From positions 124,001 to 188,000 of the forward strand of contig CAXXHV010000002.1 in NCBI GenBank assembly GCA_963678575.2: a stretch of 64,000 nucleotides of DNA. The letters run 5' to 3'. Below are positions 52,694 to 61,006 of the stretch, one piece after another; position 1 is the first letter of the stretch, and each line of letters starts with the position of its first letter. Below the pieces are notes generated by a model. That model searched no databases. It was not told where the DNA came from and was given only the letters and a program-made list of their open reading frames with translations. The DNA is from Pleomorphochaeta sp963678575. GTDB lineage: Bacteria > Spirochaetota > Spirochaetia > Sphaerochaetales > Sphaerochaetaceae. The translations under genes and the position numbers were made by a program.

Positions 52694-53618
52694 TAAAGAA
52701 TCTTCTCTAACGGGGTTTTCTGTAGTATTTGAAAAAGAATTTTATGATATTATGAGATCTGTAAGATTTACTGTTATGTTAATTCTTATTTTAGCTACAG
52801 CTGCAATTAGCTTATATATTTCCGCGGTGACTATTAAAAATTATGTAAGTGAGGATAGTTTTTTACTATTAACATTTTTTACAACAAGTAAGGATAGCTT
52901 TCCATCTTTTTTATCTTTGATGTCTTTTTTGATACCAATTTTGGGAATAGCATTAGGTTTTGATGCAGTTAATAAGGAATTTTCACAAAAAACTTTAGGT
53001 AGAATTTTATCTCAACCAATTTTTAGAGATGTTCTTCTTTTTGCAAAAGCTTTAGGAGCTTTAGGGGCTTTAGCAATTATTTTATTAAGTTTGTTTTTAT
53101 TAGTAATAGGCGCTGGAATGTTAACCTTTGGAGTCCCTCCTACAACAGAACAGATTGGAAGGGCTTTGATTTTTTACTTTATAACACTCTTGTATGCTGG
53201 TATTTGGTATATTTTAGCTATGTTATTTTCGATTATTTATAAGCAAAGTTCAACATCAGCTTTTTTATCAATTGCACTTTGGTTATTTTTAATGATATTT
53301 TGGTCTCCAATATCTCAATTGATTGCATATAATCTATCTGCAAATGAGTTAAGAGCAATGAATATTTATTCAGCTCTTTCAAACTTATCCCCTTATATTC
53401 TCTTTAATAAAGCAGCAATTGCTATATTGAGACCAACTACAAGATCTTTAGGTCCCGTGATGTTTTATCAGATGGAAGGGGCTATATCAGGCACGCCTTT
53501 ACCTCTTTCACAAAGTTTATTGTTGATTTGGCCGCAATTAACTGAATTTATCGCACTAATTATTTTTATTTTTACTTTTGGATATATTAAGTTCCAGAGG
53601 AAAGAAATAAGAATGTAG
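52686..53618 (+). CDS. ABC-2 type transporter permease
   Basis: The ~310-residue polytopic protein has about six membrane segments and an N-terminal cytoplasmic helix ending FEKEFYDIMRSVRFTVML, typical of ABC-2 permeases of the NosY kind. I start at 52686, where AGGAGG inside the ATPase gene precedes the ATG; a longer frame starting at 52596 lies within the ATPase gene. Together with the ATPase and NEW3 protein it probably forms an export or quality-control complex for an unknown substrate. Confidence 0.9.
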   Translation: MSNKESSLTGFSVVFEKEFYDIMRSVRFTVMLILILATAAISLYISAVTIKNYVSEDSFLLLTFFTTSKDSFPSFLSLMSFLIPILGIALGFDAVNKEFSQKTLGRILSQPIFRDVLLFAKALGALGALAIILLSLFLLVIGAGMLTFGVPPTTEQIGRALIFYFITLLYAGIWYILAMLFSIIYKQSSTSAFLSIALWLFLMIFWSPISQLIAYNLSANELRAMNIYSALSNLSPYILFNKAAIAILRPTTRSLGPVMFYQMEGAISGTPLPLSQSLLLIWPQLTEFIALIIFIFTFGYIKFQRKEIRM

Positions 53619-53628
53619 GCTAAATATT

Positions 53629-53690
53629 TACACTCTTGATAACATAGAGCTCTCCTTAATTTTTGTTTTTATATTATCGAGAGTGTATCT
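53629..53690 (+). terminator. Terminator of the NEW3-ABC operon
   Basis: TACACTCTTGATAA pairs with TTATCGAGAGTGTA (one G-U) across a 31-base loop. The T run afterwards is weak, so efficiency is uncertain. Confidence 0.55.
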
Positions 53691-53771
53691 TAAATTATAG
53701 TATAATAATATTATCTTGCTATCATTTCTTATCTTACTTATAATATTTGTATCTCAAATAAGGATAAAACT

Positions 53772-54203
53772 GTGACAATTAGATTAATGAGTATAGATGA
53801 TTATGACCAATTATTCTCTCTTTGGACAAAAACAGAAGGAATGGGTTTAAGAAGTCTTGATGATTCAAAAGAAGGAATTTCCTTTTTTTTAAAAAGAAAT
53901 CCAAATACAAATTTTGTTTGTGTAGATAAGGATAAGGTGATTGGGGCAATTCTTTCAGGACATGATGGAAGAAGAGCTTATATTTATCATGCAGTTGTTG
54001 ATAAAAATTATAGAAGGCTTGGTGTCGGTAGTTCTTTAGTTGAAAAAGTATTAGTTTCTTTAAAAGAAGAAGGTATAAAAAAAGTTGCTCTAGTAGTCTA
54101 TGCAAATAATGATGAAGGTAATGTTTTTTGGGAAAAAATGGGGTTTACTACAAGAGTTGATTTGACTTATAGAAATAAAGTTATTGATATTAACAATATA
54201 TAA
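53772..54203 (+). CDS. GNAT-family N-acetyltransferase
   Basis: The 143-residue enzyme transfers acetyl from acetyl-CoA. The N-terminal strand-helix MTIRLMSIDDYDQLFSLW, the central AYIYHAVVDKNYRRLGVGSSLV (acetyl-CoA pyrophosphate-binding RRLGVG), and a late NDEGNVFWEKMGFT are diagnostic. It resembles YpeA-type GNATs. The start is GTG at 53772 after an AAGGA site. It is a single gene ending 17 bases from convergent mntP. Its substrate is unknown. Confidence 0.9.
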   Translation: MTIRLMSIDDYDQLFSLWTKTEGMGLRSLDDSKEGISFFLKRNPNTNFVCVDKDKVIGAILSGHDGRRAYIYHAVVDKNYRRLGVGSSLVEKVLVSLKEEGIKKVALVVYANNDEGNVFWEKMGFTTRVDLTYRNKVIDINNI

Positions 54204-54220
54204 AAACTAATTATTTATAT

Positions 54221-54787
54221 TTAGAAGTTTATAAAACCCAAATGTTCAAGTAAAATTTTTAAACCAATTAATATTAAAAGGATTCCGCCAAAGATTTCAG
54301 CACTTTTTTCATATTTCATTCCAAATTTATGACCAATTTTAACTCCAATAAAAGAAATTATTAGAGTTATCAGTCCAATTACTGTTATTGCTTGAATAAT
54401 ATTGGTTGTTTGAATGAAAGAAAGAGTTACTCCAACAGCTAATGCATCGATACTAGTTGCAATAGATAGTATTAAAATTTCCTTTATGCTGAATAATTCA
54501 CATTCAGTTTTTTCTTTTTCGAAAACTGCTTCAAGAATCATTTTGATTCCGATAAAGGATAATAAAAGGAATGCAATCCAATGATCAAATTGAACAATAT
54601 AAGTTGAGAATTGAATGCCGATTGTATATCCAATTAAAGGCATAATTGCTTGAAACAAACCAAAAGAACAAGCAATAAAAATAGCTTGTTTGTAGTTTAT
54701 TTTGTCTTTCATACATAAGCCTTTTGTAATTGAAACTGCAAAGGCATCCATAGCAAGTCCTATTGCTAATAAAATTAATTCAATCAT
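54221..54787 (-). CDS. mntP: Manganese efflux pump MntP
   Basis: The 188-residue inner-membrane protein has six predicted segments arranged as an inverted repeat. Characteristic MntP motifs are AIGLAMDAFAVSITKGL in TM1 and ATSIDALAVGVTLSF in TM4, both with the essential Asp residues. It exports Mn(II) to avoid toxicity. It ends 17 bases from the convergent GNAT gene. I saw no yybP-ykoY-type manganese riboswitch in the ~100 bases upstream. It may be expressed with the neighbouring copper-response genes. Confidence 0.93.
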   Translation of the reverse strand: MIELILLAIGLAMDAFAVSITKGLCMKDKINYKQAIFIACSFGLFQAIMPLIGYTIGIQFSTYIVQFDHWIAFLLLSFIGIKMILEAVFEKEKTECELFSIKEILILSIATSIDALAVGVTLSFIQTTNIIQAITVIGLITLIISFIGVKIGHKFGMKYEKSAEIFGGILLILIGLKILLEHLGFINF

Positions 54788-54885
54788 TTATTTAATTTTG
54801 TTTATAAAAACAAGCTCCTATTTTATTATTGTCGTTGGAAGATTAGCTTACATCAAAAATATAATTAATGTCCATAAAGTATAGT

Positions 54886-54918
54886 AAAAAAAACCCTTTA
54901 GCTTTTTATACTAAAGGG
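54886..54918 (-). terminator. Terminator of the copA-csoR-copZ operon
   Basis: CCCTTTAG and CTAAAGGG form a perfect 8-bp stem with a 9-base loop, then eight T on the minus strand, 15 bases past the small HMA gene. Confidence 0.88.
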
Positions 54919-54931
54919 CGTAATATTAAAA

Positions 54932-55120
54932 TTATCTTTTTAATGCTGGGAATCCTAAATCATCAAGAATTTCTAAAGTTTTTTCTTTATATTTATCTTC
55001 AACTTCTATAGTTTTATTCTCTAACGATACATTAGCTTTTATATTAGCTTCTTTTAAAGCTTTGTTAATTCTCATTGTACAATGATTACATTGTATGTCT
55101 TTTGCAAATAAAGTTATCAT
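54932..55120 (-). CDS. copZ: Copper chaperone-like HMA protein
   Basis: The 62-residue cytoplasmic HMA-fold protein has the metal motif IQCNHCTMRI (CxxC at about residues 11 and 14). The full-length protein is a single HMA domain like CopZ. It lies four bases after csoR and is the third gene of a copA-csoR-copZ unit, so it likely carries Cu(I) to CopA or CsoR. Confidence 0.9.
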   Translation of the reverse strand: MITLFAKDIQCNHCTMRINKALKEANIKANVSLENKTIEVEDKYKEKTLEILDDLGFPALKR

Positions 55121-55124
55121 ATTT

Positions 55125-55424
55125 TTACCTCATAAGTTTTTTTATTGTTTCAAGTAATTCATCTATTACTTCATCCTCATTATCATTTTTTATTCCATCA
55201 ACAACACACGTTTTAATATGGTTGCTTAGTAGTTCTTTATTAAATGCATTAAGTGCTGATTGGATAGCAGAAACTTGAGTTAATATATCCGTACAATAGA
55301 TTTCATTTTCCACCATTTTTTTTACACCTCTAACTTGACCTTCAATTCTACTTAGTCTATTTAAAAGGGATTTAACTTCAATCTCTTCTCGATGTTTCTT
55401 TTTTGTACATATACATTCACTCAT
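55125..55424 (-). CDS. csoR: CsoR-family copper-sensing repressor
   Basis: The ~99-residue all-helical CsoR/RcnR-family repressor has the DNA-contact helix NRLSRIEGQVRGVKKMV. Its Cu(I) ligands are Cys in EIYCTDIL and His/Cys in SNHIKTCV, the C-H-C set of CsoR. A first ATG overlaps the copA stop (TAATG), but the second ATG at 55424 has GGAG seven bases upstream and is preferred. The N-terminus is rich in His/Cys (CICTKKKHRE). It should repress the operon through the operators upstream of copA. Confidence 0.92.
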   Translation of the reverse strand: MSECICTKKKHREEIEVKSLLNRLSRIEGQVRGVKKMVENEIYCTDILTQVSAIQSALNAFNKELLSNHIKTCVVDGIKNDNEDEVIDELLETIKKLMR

Positions 55425-55435
55425 TTTTTTCTCCA

Positions 55436-57679
55436 TTAATCAATTTTTTTATATTTTAATCTTAAAGCATTAGATACAACAAATATTGAGCTTAATGACA
55501 TCGCAAAACTTCCTACCATTGGATTTAATAGAAATCCGCCAAAAGCGAAAAGTAATCCTGCTGCTATTGGAATTCCCAAAGAATTATAGAAGAAAGCCCA
55601 AAATAAGTTTTGCTTAATATTTTTTATAGTAAGCTTACTTAATTTATAAGTTTTATAAACGTCTAATAAATCATTTTTCATTAATACAACATCAGCTGAT
55701 TCTATTGCAATATCACTGCCATTTCCAATAGCAAATCCTACATTAGCTTGAACTAAAGCTGGGGCATCATTAATCCCGTCTCCAACCATAATTACTTTAT
55801 TGCCTTCTTTTTGATATTTTTCAACTACTTGAGCTTTTTCGGTTGGTAAAACATCAGCCTCAACATAACCAATATTTACCATTTTAGCTATATTATTTGC
55901 TGTATTTATATTATCACCACTTAACATTACTACTTTTAGATTTTGATTTTTTAATTTTTCAATTGCTTTTTTGCTACTATTTTTAATAGTATCAGCTACG
56001 CTAATAATAGCTTCAAGATTTCCATTGATTGCAATAAGCATTGGTGTTTGTCCTTTGTTTGAAAAATAAGATATTTTTTCATTAAATTCATTTATATCAA
56101 TTCTATTTTCAATCATTAATTTATTATTTCCAATAAGAACAGTATCTCCATTATTGAGGTTGGCAACAATTCCTTTTCCAGAAATACTATTAAAATCTAT
56201 TACACTTAAGCTACTTTTGATATTTAATTCTTCCATTTTAGTAACAATAGCTTTGCTTAATGGGTGCTCTGATCCTTTTTCAACAATACCTGCAATTTCT
56301 AGAATTTTATTTTCTTTAATATTTTTTGAATATATTTGAGTTACTTTAAGGTTTCCTTCAGTAATTGTCCCTGTTTTATCTAAAATAACAACATTCGCAT
56401 TATGTATTTCTTCTAATGCTTCACCACTTCTTATAAGAATACCATTGTTTGCCCCAACTCCTGTTCCCACCATAATTGCAGTAGGAGTAGCAAGACCAAG
56501 TGCACAAGGACATGCAATAACTAAAACTGAAGTAAAAATATTTAAAGCAAAACTAATATCTTTTCCAACTAATAACCAAATTATTGCTGATATAAAGGCA
56601 ATAGCAATTACAATAGGTACAAAAACGCCAGCGACTTTATCCGCTATTTTAGAAATTGGAGCTTTTTTACCTTGTGCGTCTTCAACAAATTTAATGATTT
56701 TAGAAAGTGTAGTGTCTTCACCAACTCTAGAAACTTTTACATAGAGAATACCTTCTTTATTTAAACTTCCACCTACAACTTCATCATTAACCTTTTTATC
56801 AATTGGTAAACTTTCTCCAGTCAACATAGATTGATCTACTGAGCTATTTCCTTTAATAACAATTCCATCAAGAGGTATTTTACTACCAGGTTTTACTAAA
56901 ATAATATCAGATGGTTTAATTTTTTCAATTCCTACTTCTAAATAATCATTTGACTCGATATCTTTTATTAGAAGAGCTGTCTCAGGAGTTAGTTCAATTA
57001 ATTTTTTTATTGCATCTTTAGTTTTTCTTTTACTTTTCCCTTCAAAATATTTACCTAAAGATATAAAAGTTAATACCATCGCTGCAGCGTCAAAATAAAG
57101 AGTCATTGTAAGAGCTGGATAATCTTGAATTAAGAATGACATTACTATGCTATAAGAGAATGAAGCTGTTACACTTATTGCAACAAGAGAATCCATGTTA
57201 GGATTTAAATGTAATAGTGATTTAAAGCCATTAATAACATATTTTCTTCCAATAACCATAATTGGTATTGTAATTAATATTTGCAATAAAACCCAATTCG
57301 AGGGATGAGTAATTTTATTAAATATTTGAAAAATCGGTAATTTTACCATATGTCCCATAGATACATACATTAAAAGAATAGAAAGAATAATAGATACTAT
57401 TAATCCTCTTTTTACATGGCTTTCTTCTTGTTCTTCAATATTAATTTCATTTGTTTTCTTTTTATCTTTTTCGACTCTATGGATTCCAAATCCTGCTTTT
57501 TCAACTTTTTCTATAATTAAAGTGGGATTGACTATATTTTCATCATATTCAATTGTCATTTTATTTGTAGTAAGATTTACATCACTAGTTTCAACTCCTT
57601 CGAGTTTTCTAGTAACTCTCTCTACTGCACTGCTACATGCTGCGCATGACATTCCTTCAATGTCATATACTTCTTTCAT
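55436..57679 (-). CDS. copA: Copper-exporting P1B-type ATPase CopA
   Basis: The ~747-residue inner-membrane Cu(I) pump has one N-terminal HMA domain (GMSCAACSSA, CxxC), eight membrane segments with the CPCALGLATPTA channel motif, the DKTGTITEG phosphorylation site (Asp), SEHPLSKAI (HP locus) and GDGINDAPAL. The start at 57679 follows GGAGG; the open frame runs 13 codons further but over the operator. It leads the copA-csoR-copZ operon. Confidence 0.97.
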   Translation of the reverse strand: MKEVYDIEGMSCAACSSAVERVTRKLEGVETSDVNLTTNKMTIEYDENIVNPTLIIEKVEKAGFGIHRVEKDKKKTNEINIEEQEESHVKRGLIVSIILSILLMYVSMGHMVKLPIFQIFNKITHPSNWVLLQILITIPIMVIGRKYVINGFKSLLHLNPNMDSLVAISVTASFSYSIVMSFLIQDYPALTMTLYFDAAAMVLTFISLGKYFEGKSKRKTKDAIKKLIELTPETALLIKDIESNDYLEVGIEKIKPSDIILVKPGSKIPLDGIVIKGNSSVDQSMLTGESLPIDKKVNDEVVGGSLNKEGILYVKVSRVGEDTTLSKIIKFVEDAQGKKAPISKIADKVAGVFVPIVIAIAFISAIIWLLVGKDISFALNIFTSVLVIACPCALGLATPTAIMVGTGVGANNGILIRSGEALEEIHNANVVILDKTGTITEGNLKVTQIYSKNIKENKILEIAGIVEKGSEHPLSKAIVTKMEELNIKSSLSVIDFNSISGKGIVANLNNGDTVLIGNNKLMIENRIDINEFNEKISYFSNKGQTPMLIAINGNLEAIISVADTIKNSSKKAIEKLKNQNLKVVMLSGDNINTANNIAKMVNIGYVEADVLPTEKAQVVEKYQKEGNKVIMVGDGINDAPALVQANVGFAIGNGSDIAIESADVVLMKNDLLDVYKTYKLSKLTIKNIKQNLFWAFFYNSLGIPIAAGLLFAFGGFLLNPMVGSFAMSLSSIFVVSNALRLKYKKID

Positions 57680-57691
57680 GAATGCCTCCAA

Positions 57692-57708
57692 ATACCCTAA
57701 TGGGGTAT
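57692..57708. promoter_or_regulatory. CsoR-type operator, site 1 (promoter-distal)
   Basis: ATACCCTAATGGGGTAT is the CsoR pattern (TACCC, spacer, GGGTA) and lies 13 bases before the copA start, in the leader. Confidence 0.8.
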
Positions 57709-57716
57709 AGTTAAAC

Positions 57717-57744
57717 AATATACCCTCTTGGGGTATATTGTCAA
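57717..57744 (-). promoter_or_regulatory. copA promoter with CsoR-type operator, site 2
   Basis: TTGACA (57739-57744) and TATATT (57717-57722) are 16 bases apart on the minus strand. The spacer is filled by ATACCCTCTTGGGGTAT, a second CsoR-type site. A bound repressor would shut the promoter; Cu(I) would release it. Confidence 0.88.
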
Positions 57745-57764
57745 GTATATGATAATTGCTTTCA

Positions 57765-59111
57765 TTATTTAGATATTAATATTCTTCCCCAAAATGGATT
57801 GATTTTTAGATTATTCAAATCATTTTTTGAAATACTTGTATCGTTAAGTGCATCATAAAAGTCTAAGCAATATGATGATAAATTTATATATTCTTCATCT
57901 TCCCTTGGATTAATTATAATTATCACTGTTTGATTATTATATTTTCTCTCAAATACAAATGGTTTATGATATTCAATGAAGATTTGCTTATAACTTCCTA
58001 AATTTAGAGCGGGGTTTTCTTTTCTAATTTTTATAAGTTTTTTTATAACGCTTTCTAAATCCTCTTCTTCTGCTTGAATCTTATTAATATCAATATATGG
58101 TCTAATACTAAAATCAGATGTTGGTCCTTTTATTCCTGTTAATCCCCATTCGCTGCCATAATAAATGGATGGTATTCCTGGAATGGTAAATAGAAGAATA
58201 TATATTGTATATAAATACTGAGGTTTATCTACAAGAGATGCTAATCTACTTTGATCATGATTATCTACAAAATTATAAGGTAAAAAATGTTTATAGACTC
58301 CTTTTTTGTCATCAAATTCACGACTTAAAGAGTGTGCAATTTCAAAAAGATTTTGATCGTTATGGCTTGAATAAAATCCTTTAAAAATTTCATAGTTTGT
58401 AATTGAATGTAATTTGTTATCACCTATCCAATTATTATAATCTCCATGTACTATTTCCCCCATTAACCAGAAGTCTTTTTTCAGATTGTCAGTTTTATTT
58501 CTGAGTTCTTTTATAAAATTAAAATCTAAACAATCAGCTGCATCTAGTCTTATTCCATCAATGTCAAAATATTCAATCCAATATTTTGCTGCCTCTAATA
58601 AATATTCTTTTATTTGATCATTTTTTAAATTAAATTTTGGTAGTTCTTCATAACCTGCCCAAGTATCATATATAAAAGGATCTCCTAAAGAATTTGATTT
58701 GTCAAAAGATAGTGATGAAAACCAATCGCAATATACAGAATTTTTGCCATTATTTAATATATCTTTAAATGCAAAGAAGTCCCTTCCACAGTGGTTAAAA
58801 ACTCCATCTAAAACAACTTTTATATTGTTATCATGTAATTTATTAATTAAGTTTTTAAAAATTTCATTTGTGCCAATTCTTGAATCAATTTTATAATAAT
58901 CTGTTGTATCATAGCCATGGGATTTTGATTCTAAAATTGGACTTAATAAAATTGTATTGCAATTCATATCAGTTAAATGAGGTATCCATTTTTCTAATTC
59001 TTGAATTCTATTTATTGGCTTTTCATAAGTGTTATTAAATGGAGCGTTGCATACTCCAAAGCTAAAGAAATGATAAATACAAGTGTTTTCATACCATAAA
59101 TTATTTTTCAT
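57765..59111 (-). CDS. GH13 alpha-amylase-family enzyme, cytoplasmic
   Basis: The 448-residue enzyme, with no signal peptide, has the four GH13 regions: DGVFNHCG, IDGIRLDAADCL (Asp nucleophile), MGEIVHGDY (Glu) and FVDNHDQSR (Asp). An early SKSHGYDTTDYYKID suits the neopullulanase/cyclomaltodextrinase-like group, which acts on small maltodextrins, but it is shorter than those and lacks their N-terminal domain. It is transcribed after the TetR gene, with a TetR-like operator at its promoter. Confidence 0.88.
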   Translation of the reverse strand: MKNNLWYENTCIYHFFSFGVCNAPFNNTYEKPINRIQELEKWIPHLTDMNCNTILLSPILESKSHGYDTTDYYKIDSRIGTNEIFKNLINKLHDNNIKVVLDGVFNHCGRDFFAFKDILNNGKNSVYCDWFSSLSFDKSNSLGDPFIYDTWAGYEELPKFNLKNDQIKEYLLEAAKYWIEYFDIDGIRLDAADCLDFNFIKELRNKTDNLKKDFWLMGEIVHGDYNNWIGDNKLHSITNYEIFKGFYSSHNDQNLFEIAHSLSREFDDKKGVYKHFLPYNFVDNHDQSRLASLVDKPQYLYTIYILLFTIPGIPSIYYGSEWGLTGIKGPTSDFSIRPYIDINKIQAEEEDLESVIKKLIKIRKENPALNLGSYKQIFIEYHKPFVFERKYNNQTVIIIINPREDEEYINLSSYCLDFYDALNDTSISKNDLNNLKINPFWGRILISK

Positions 59112-59136
59112 ATTAATAATGTCCTTTTTATTTTAT

Positions 59137-59156
59137 TACTTACCGTTAGGTATATA
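59137..59156. promoter_or_regulatory. TetR-type operator upstream of the GH13 amylase gene
   Basis: It matches the site at the TetR gene at 17 of 20 positions, including TACCGTT and GGTATATA. It lies 26 bases upstream of the GH13 start. Confidence 0.75.
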
Positions 59157-59164
59157 AATTTCTA

Positions 59165-59191
59165 TTAAAAAGACAACCTTTAAGTTGCCTT
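59165..59191 (-). terminator. Terminator between the TetR and GH13 genes
   Basis: AAGGCAAC pairs with GTTGTCTT (one G-U), then T residues on the minus strand. It lies just past the TetR stop and ahead of the GH13 operator, so the two genes have separate transcripts. Confidence 0.75.
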
Positions 59192-59195
59192 ATTT

Positions 59196-59798
59196 TTATG
59201 CATAAATACCATGCATAAATTGGTGTACTAATTGTTTTGCAAGATCTTCTGTTAAAGAAGCTGGTTGCTCATTTAAATATAGGGAAATATAAGTATTTAT
59301 TATTCCAAGAAAACTCCAGGTTAGTTGTTTCTCTTTCCCTTTTAAATTTGTATGAATATTAGCCATATCGTTAAACAGTTTAAATATAATATCATATTGA
59401 GTAAAATGGTACTTTTCCATTACTTGATATATTGGCGAAGATTTTGGCATATATAGATTAGATAAAACTAATCTATAAAATAATTGATTAGTTTTAGCAA
59501 AAATAAAATAGGAAGAAGCTAGATTAACTAAAATAGGGTAGATATCTTCAAAATAAGATTCTGGGTTTGCTTTATATATACAAACATTATTTAGTAGCAT
59601 ATTTAATTGATCATAATATTCAATTAATATTTGATTATATAATCCTTCTTTGCTTCCAAAATAATAATATAATGTTGGTTTTGTTATATTTGCCATATTT
59701 ACTAATTCTTGTACAGATACTGATTCATATCCTTTTTCTGAAAATAGCTTCAATGCACAATTTAAAATGCTTTTTTTATTATCTGTTTGCTTATTCAT
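59196..59798 (-). CDS. TetR/AcrR-family regulator
   Basis: The ~200-residue protein has a TetR-type DNA-binding domain (ILNCALKLFSEKGYESVSVQ, then ANITKPTLYYYFGSKEGLYNQIL) and a helical ligand domain. I start at 59798 (MNKQTDNKK); the 28 codons upstream would cross the operator. No good Shine-Dalgarno is present, so its 5' end needs checking. Its own operator and a matching one at the GH13 gene imply that it controls both; the inducer is unknown. Confidence 0.88.
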   Translation of the reverse strand: MNKQTDNKKSILNCALKLFSEKGYESVSVQELVNMANITKPTLYYYFGSKEGLYNQILIEYYDQLNMLLNNVCIYKANPESYFEDIYPILVNLASSYFIFAKTNQLFYRLVLSNLYMPKSSPIYQVMEKYHFTQYDIIFKLFNDMANIHTNLKGKEKQLTWSFLGIINTYISLYLNEQPASLTEDLAKQLVHQFMHGIYA

Positions 59799-59806
59799 AT
59801 TTAAAA

Positions 59807-59826
59807 TATATACCGTTCGGTATATA
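59807..59826. promoter_or_regulatory. TetR-type operator at the TetR gene
   Basis: A perfect 9-bp inverted repeat, TATATACCG and CGGTATATA, separated by TT. It is directly upstream of the proposed TetR start codon. Confidence 0.85.
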
Positions 59827-59879
59827 AAGTCAATAGTATTTTGTATGCTTGATTTTAATTGAAGTTCTATTTGTTTTAG

Positions 59880-59917
59880 CAAATTAAAAGGTACCTTATC
59901 AATGATATGGTACCTTT
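59880..59917 (-). terminator. Terminator of the first small secreted-protein gene
   Basis: AAAGGTACC/GGTACCTTT with an inner TATCA/TGATA stem, then TTTTAATT on the minus strand. Confidence 0.8.
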
Positions 59918-59951
59918 GTCGTTAGGAGGAGTTTATATATTGTTTTATCTA

Positions 59952-60437
59952 TTATTGTATTGAGTATTCAATCTTTACGTTACTTACATAGTCACCAGCA
60001 GGGAGTGATCTATTTCCTCTCCAGCTTAAGTTGAATTCATTAACTAGTAGTGAATCATGTTTTCCAGCTACTAAAGTATCAATTTTATTAAAAGTATTTA
60101 CACTAGGAGTGATTTTTGAGTCAAAAACTTCTCTTCCATTATTTAAAGTTGTTTTAAATGATTCAGGATATACATCTACTTTAACACTCATGTCACTATT
60201 CATGTTAGATGTTGCATGAATTGTAAAATTTCTAGTCAACCCATTTTCTGTTAATGGAGCTACTAAGATTGAATAATCTTCAACACCATCAGCTAAAACA
60301 TTATTGTTATAAGCTAATTGATAAGAAACAGGAGTTTCTTCAACTGTTGTTTCTAATTGTACTTGTGCAGATTTAGCAAAAATAGAAGTCATTGAAATTA
60401 AACTTAGTGTTAAGATTGTTAATAATAGTTTTTTCAT
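59952..60437 (-). CDS. Small secreted beta-sandwich-like protein, paralog A
   Basis: The 161-residue protein has a signal peptide (MKKLLLTILTLSLISMTSIFA) and then AKSAQVQLETTVEETPVSYQL. The mature chain is mostly beta-strand-like, ends LPAGDYVSNVKIEYSIQ, and has no Cys. The C-terminal pattern resembles pilin-like/spore-coat-U-like and related subunits, but that is only a resemblance. Most positions align with the paralog at 61537. Promoter, leader and -35/-10 are nearly the same for both. Function unknown; surface structure is possible. Confidence 0.75.
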   Translation of the reverse strand: MKKLLLTILTLSLISMTSIFAKSAQVQLETTVEETPVSYQLAYNNNVLADGVEDYSILVAPLTENGLTRNFTIHATSNMNSDMSVKVDVYPESFKTTLNNGREVFDSKITPSVNTFNKIDTLVAGKHDSLLVNEFNLSWRGNRSLPAGDYVSNVKIEYSIQ

Positions 60438-60505
60438 AATTTTGTTTTCCCTATTTGTCTTTTAATAAATTAGTTTTTAATCTTATTTTCCTTTAAGATG
60501 TTTTA

Positions 60506-60534
60506 AATATACAATACCATGCAACTTATGTCAA
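60506..60534 (-). promoter_or_regulatory. Promoter of paralog A
   Basis: TTGACA, 17 bases, TATATT on the minus strand. The spacer begins TAAGTTGCA and ends GTATTG, as in paralog B. Confidence 0.82.
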
Positions 60535-60956
60535 CAATTATTTAACAAAAATATATAAAAAATAATAAAAATAGTTAATTATTTGTATTATAAGTAATTA
60601 TATATGAATAAGTTATGTATTAGTAAGTTAACTTGTGCAATAAGTGCTATTTTCTATAAAAATAATTATAAATTTTTCTAAAAAATTAAGTTGTTTTAGA
60701 TATTTAGCTCTAAATTTCTTTTTTCTGAGAGCCCTCTTCTTTTAATTAATAAAGGGTGTAATTATATGAGAATTGTCTCAATTAATTCAACTTGTTATAA
60801 CAAATGTCATATTTTATTTATTCTTTTATCTTGTATTTATAACTTCTACAAACTTATAACATGCTTATTTTATTTACAAAATAGTTTAAAATAGTGTAAT
60901 TATTGTATGTTTTTCACATATTTTGATTTATTTATAATAAATATATAAAATATATC
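60535..60956 (+). other. Regulatory-looking gene-free region of the small secreted-protein cluster
   Basis: About 420 bases with no convincing gene. It holds several copies of an ACTTRT-type motif, such as AACTTGTGCAATA (~60633), CAACTTGTTATAACA (~60788) and CTTCTACAAACTTATAACAT. Bases 60535-60600 closely match the segment upstream of paralog B (62107-62160). A 42-codon frame at 60766 is noted among the rejected items. Confidence 0.6.
60842..60862 (+). repeat. Direct repeat, copy 1 (ACTTCTACAAACTTATAACAT-type)
   Basis: This 21-base sequence recurs at 60960-60980 with one difference (ATAAC versus ATTAC), 118 bases away. Copy 2 fills the spacer of the promoter of the small secreted protein at 61007. 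Confidence 0.75.
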
Positions 60957-60985
60957 TTGACTTCTACAAACTTATTACATATATT
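60957..60985 (+). promoter_or_regulatory. Promoter of the 79-residue secreted protein, containing repeat copy 2
   Basis: TTGACT, 17 bases, TATATT. The spacer TCTACAAACTTATTACA overlaps the second copy of the 21-base repeat. The -10 and spacing match the promoters of the two paralogs. Confidence 0.82.
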
Positions 60986-61006
60986 GTAAGTGTAAGGAGC
61001 ATAAAG

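Noticed and set aside
54788..54885. Possible manganese (yybP-ykoY) riboswitch upstream of mntP
   Set aside because: The upstream ~100 bases contain no recognisable paired core of that class, only A+T-rich sequence.
60766..60894. A 42-codon frame starting MRIVSINSTCYNKCHI with an AAAGGGTG site upstream, Cys- and Tyr-rich
   Set aside because: It is short, has no homolog I recognise and overlaps repeat copy 1. Codon use and hydrophobic content could arise from A+T-rich DNA. It is worth testing only if Ribo-seq or conservation supports it.
60535..60980. Repeated ACTTRT-type motifs as a small CRISPR array
   Set aside because: Spacing is irregular, unit length is far too short and copies diverge; no cas genes are nearby.
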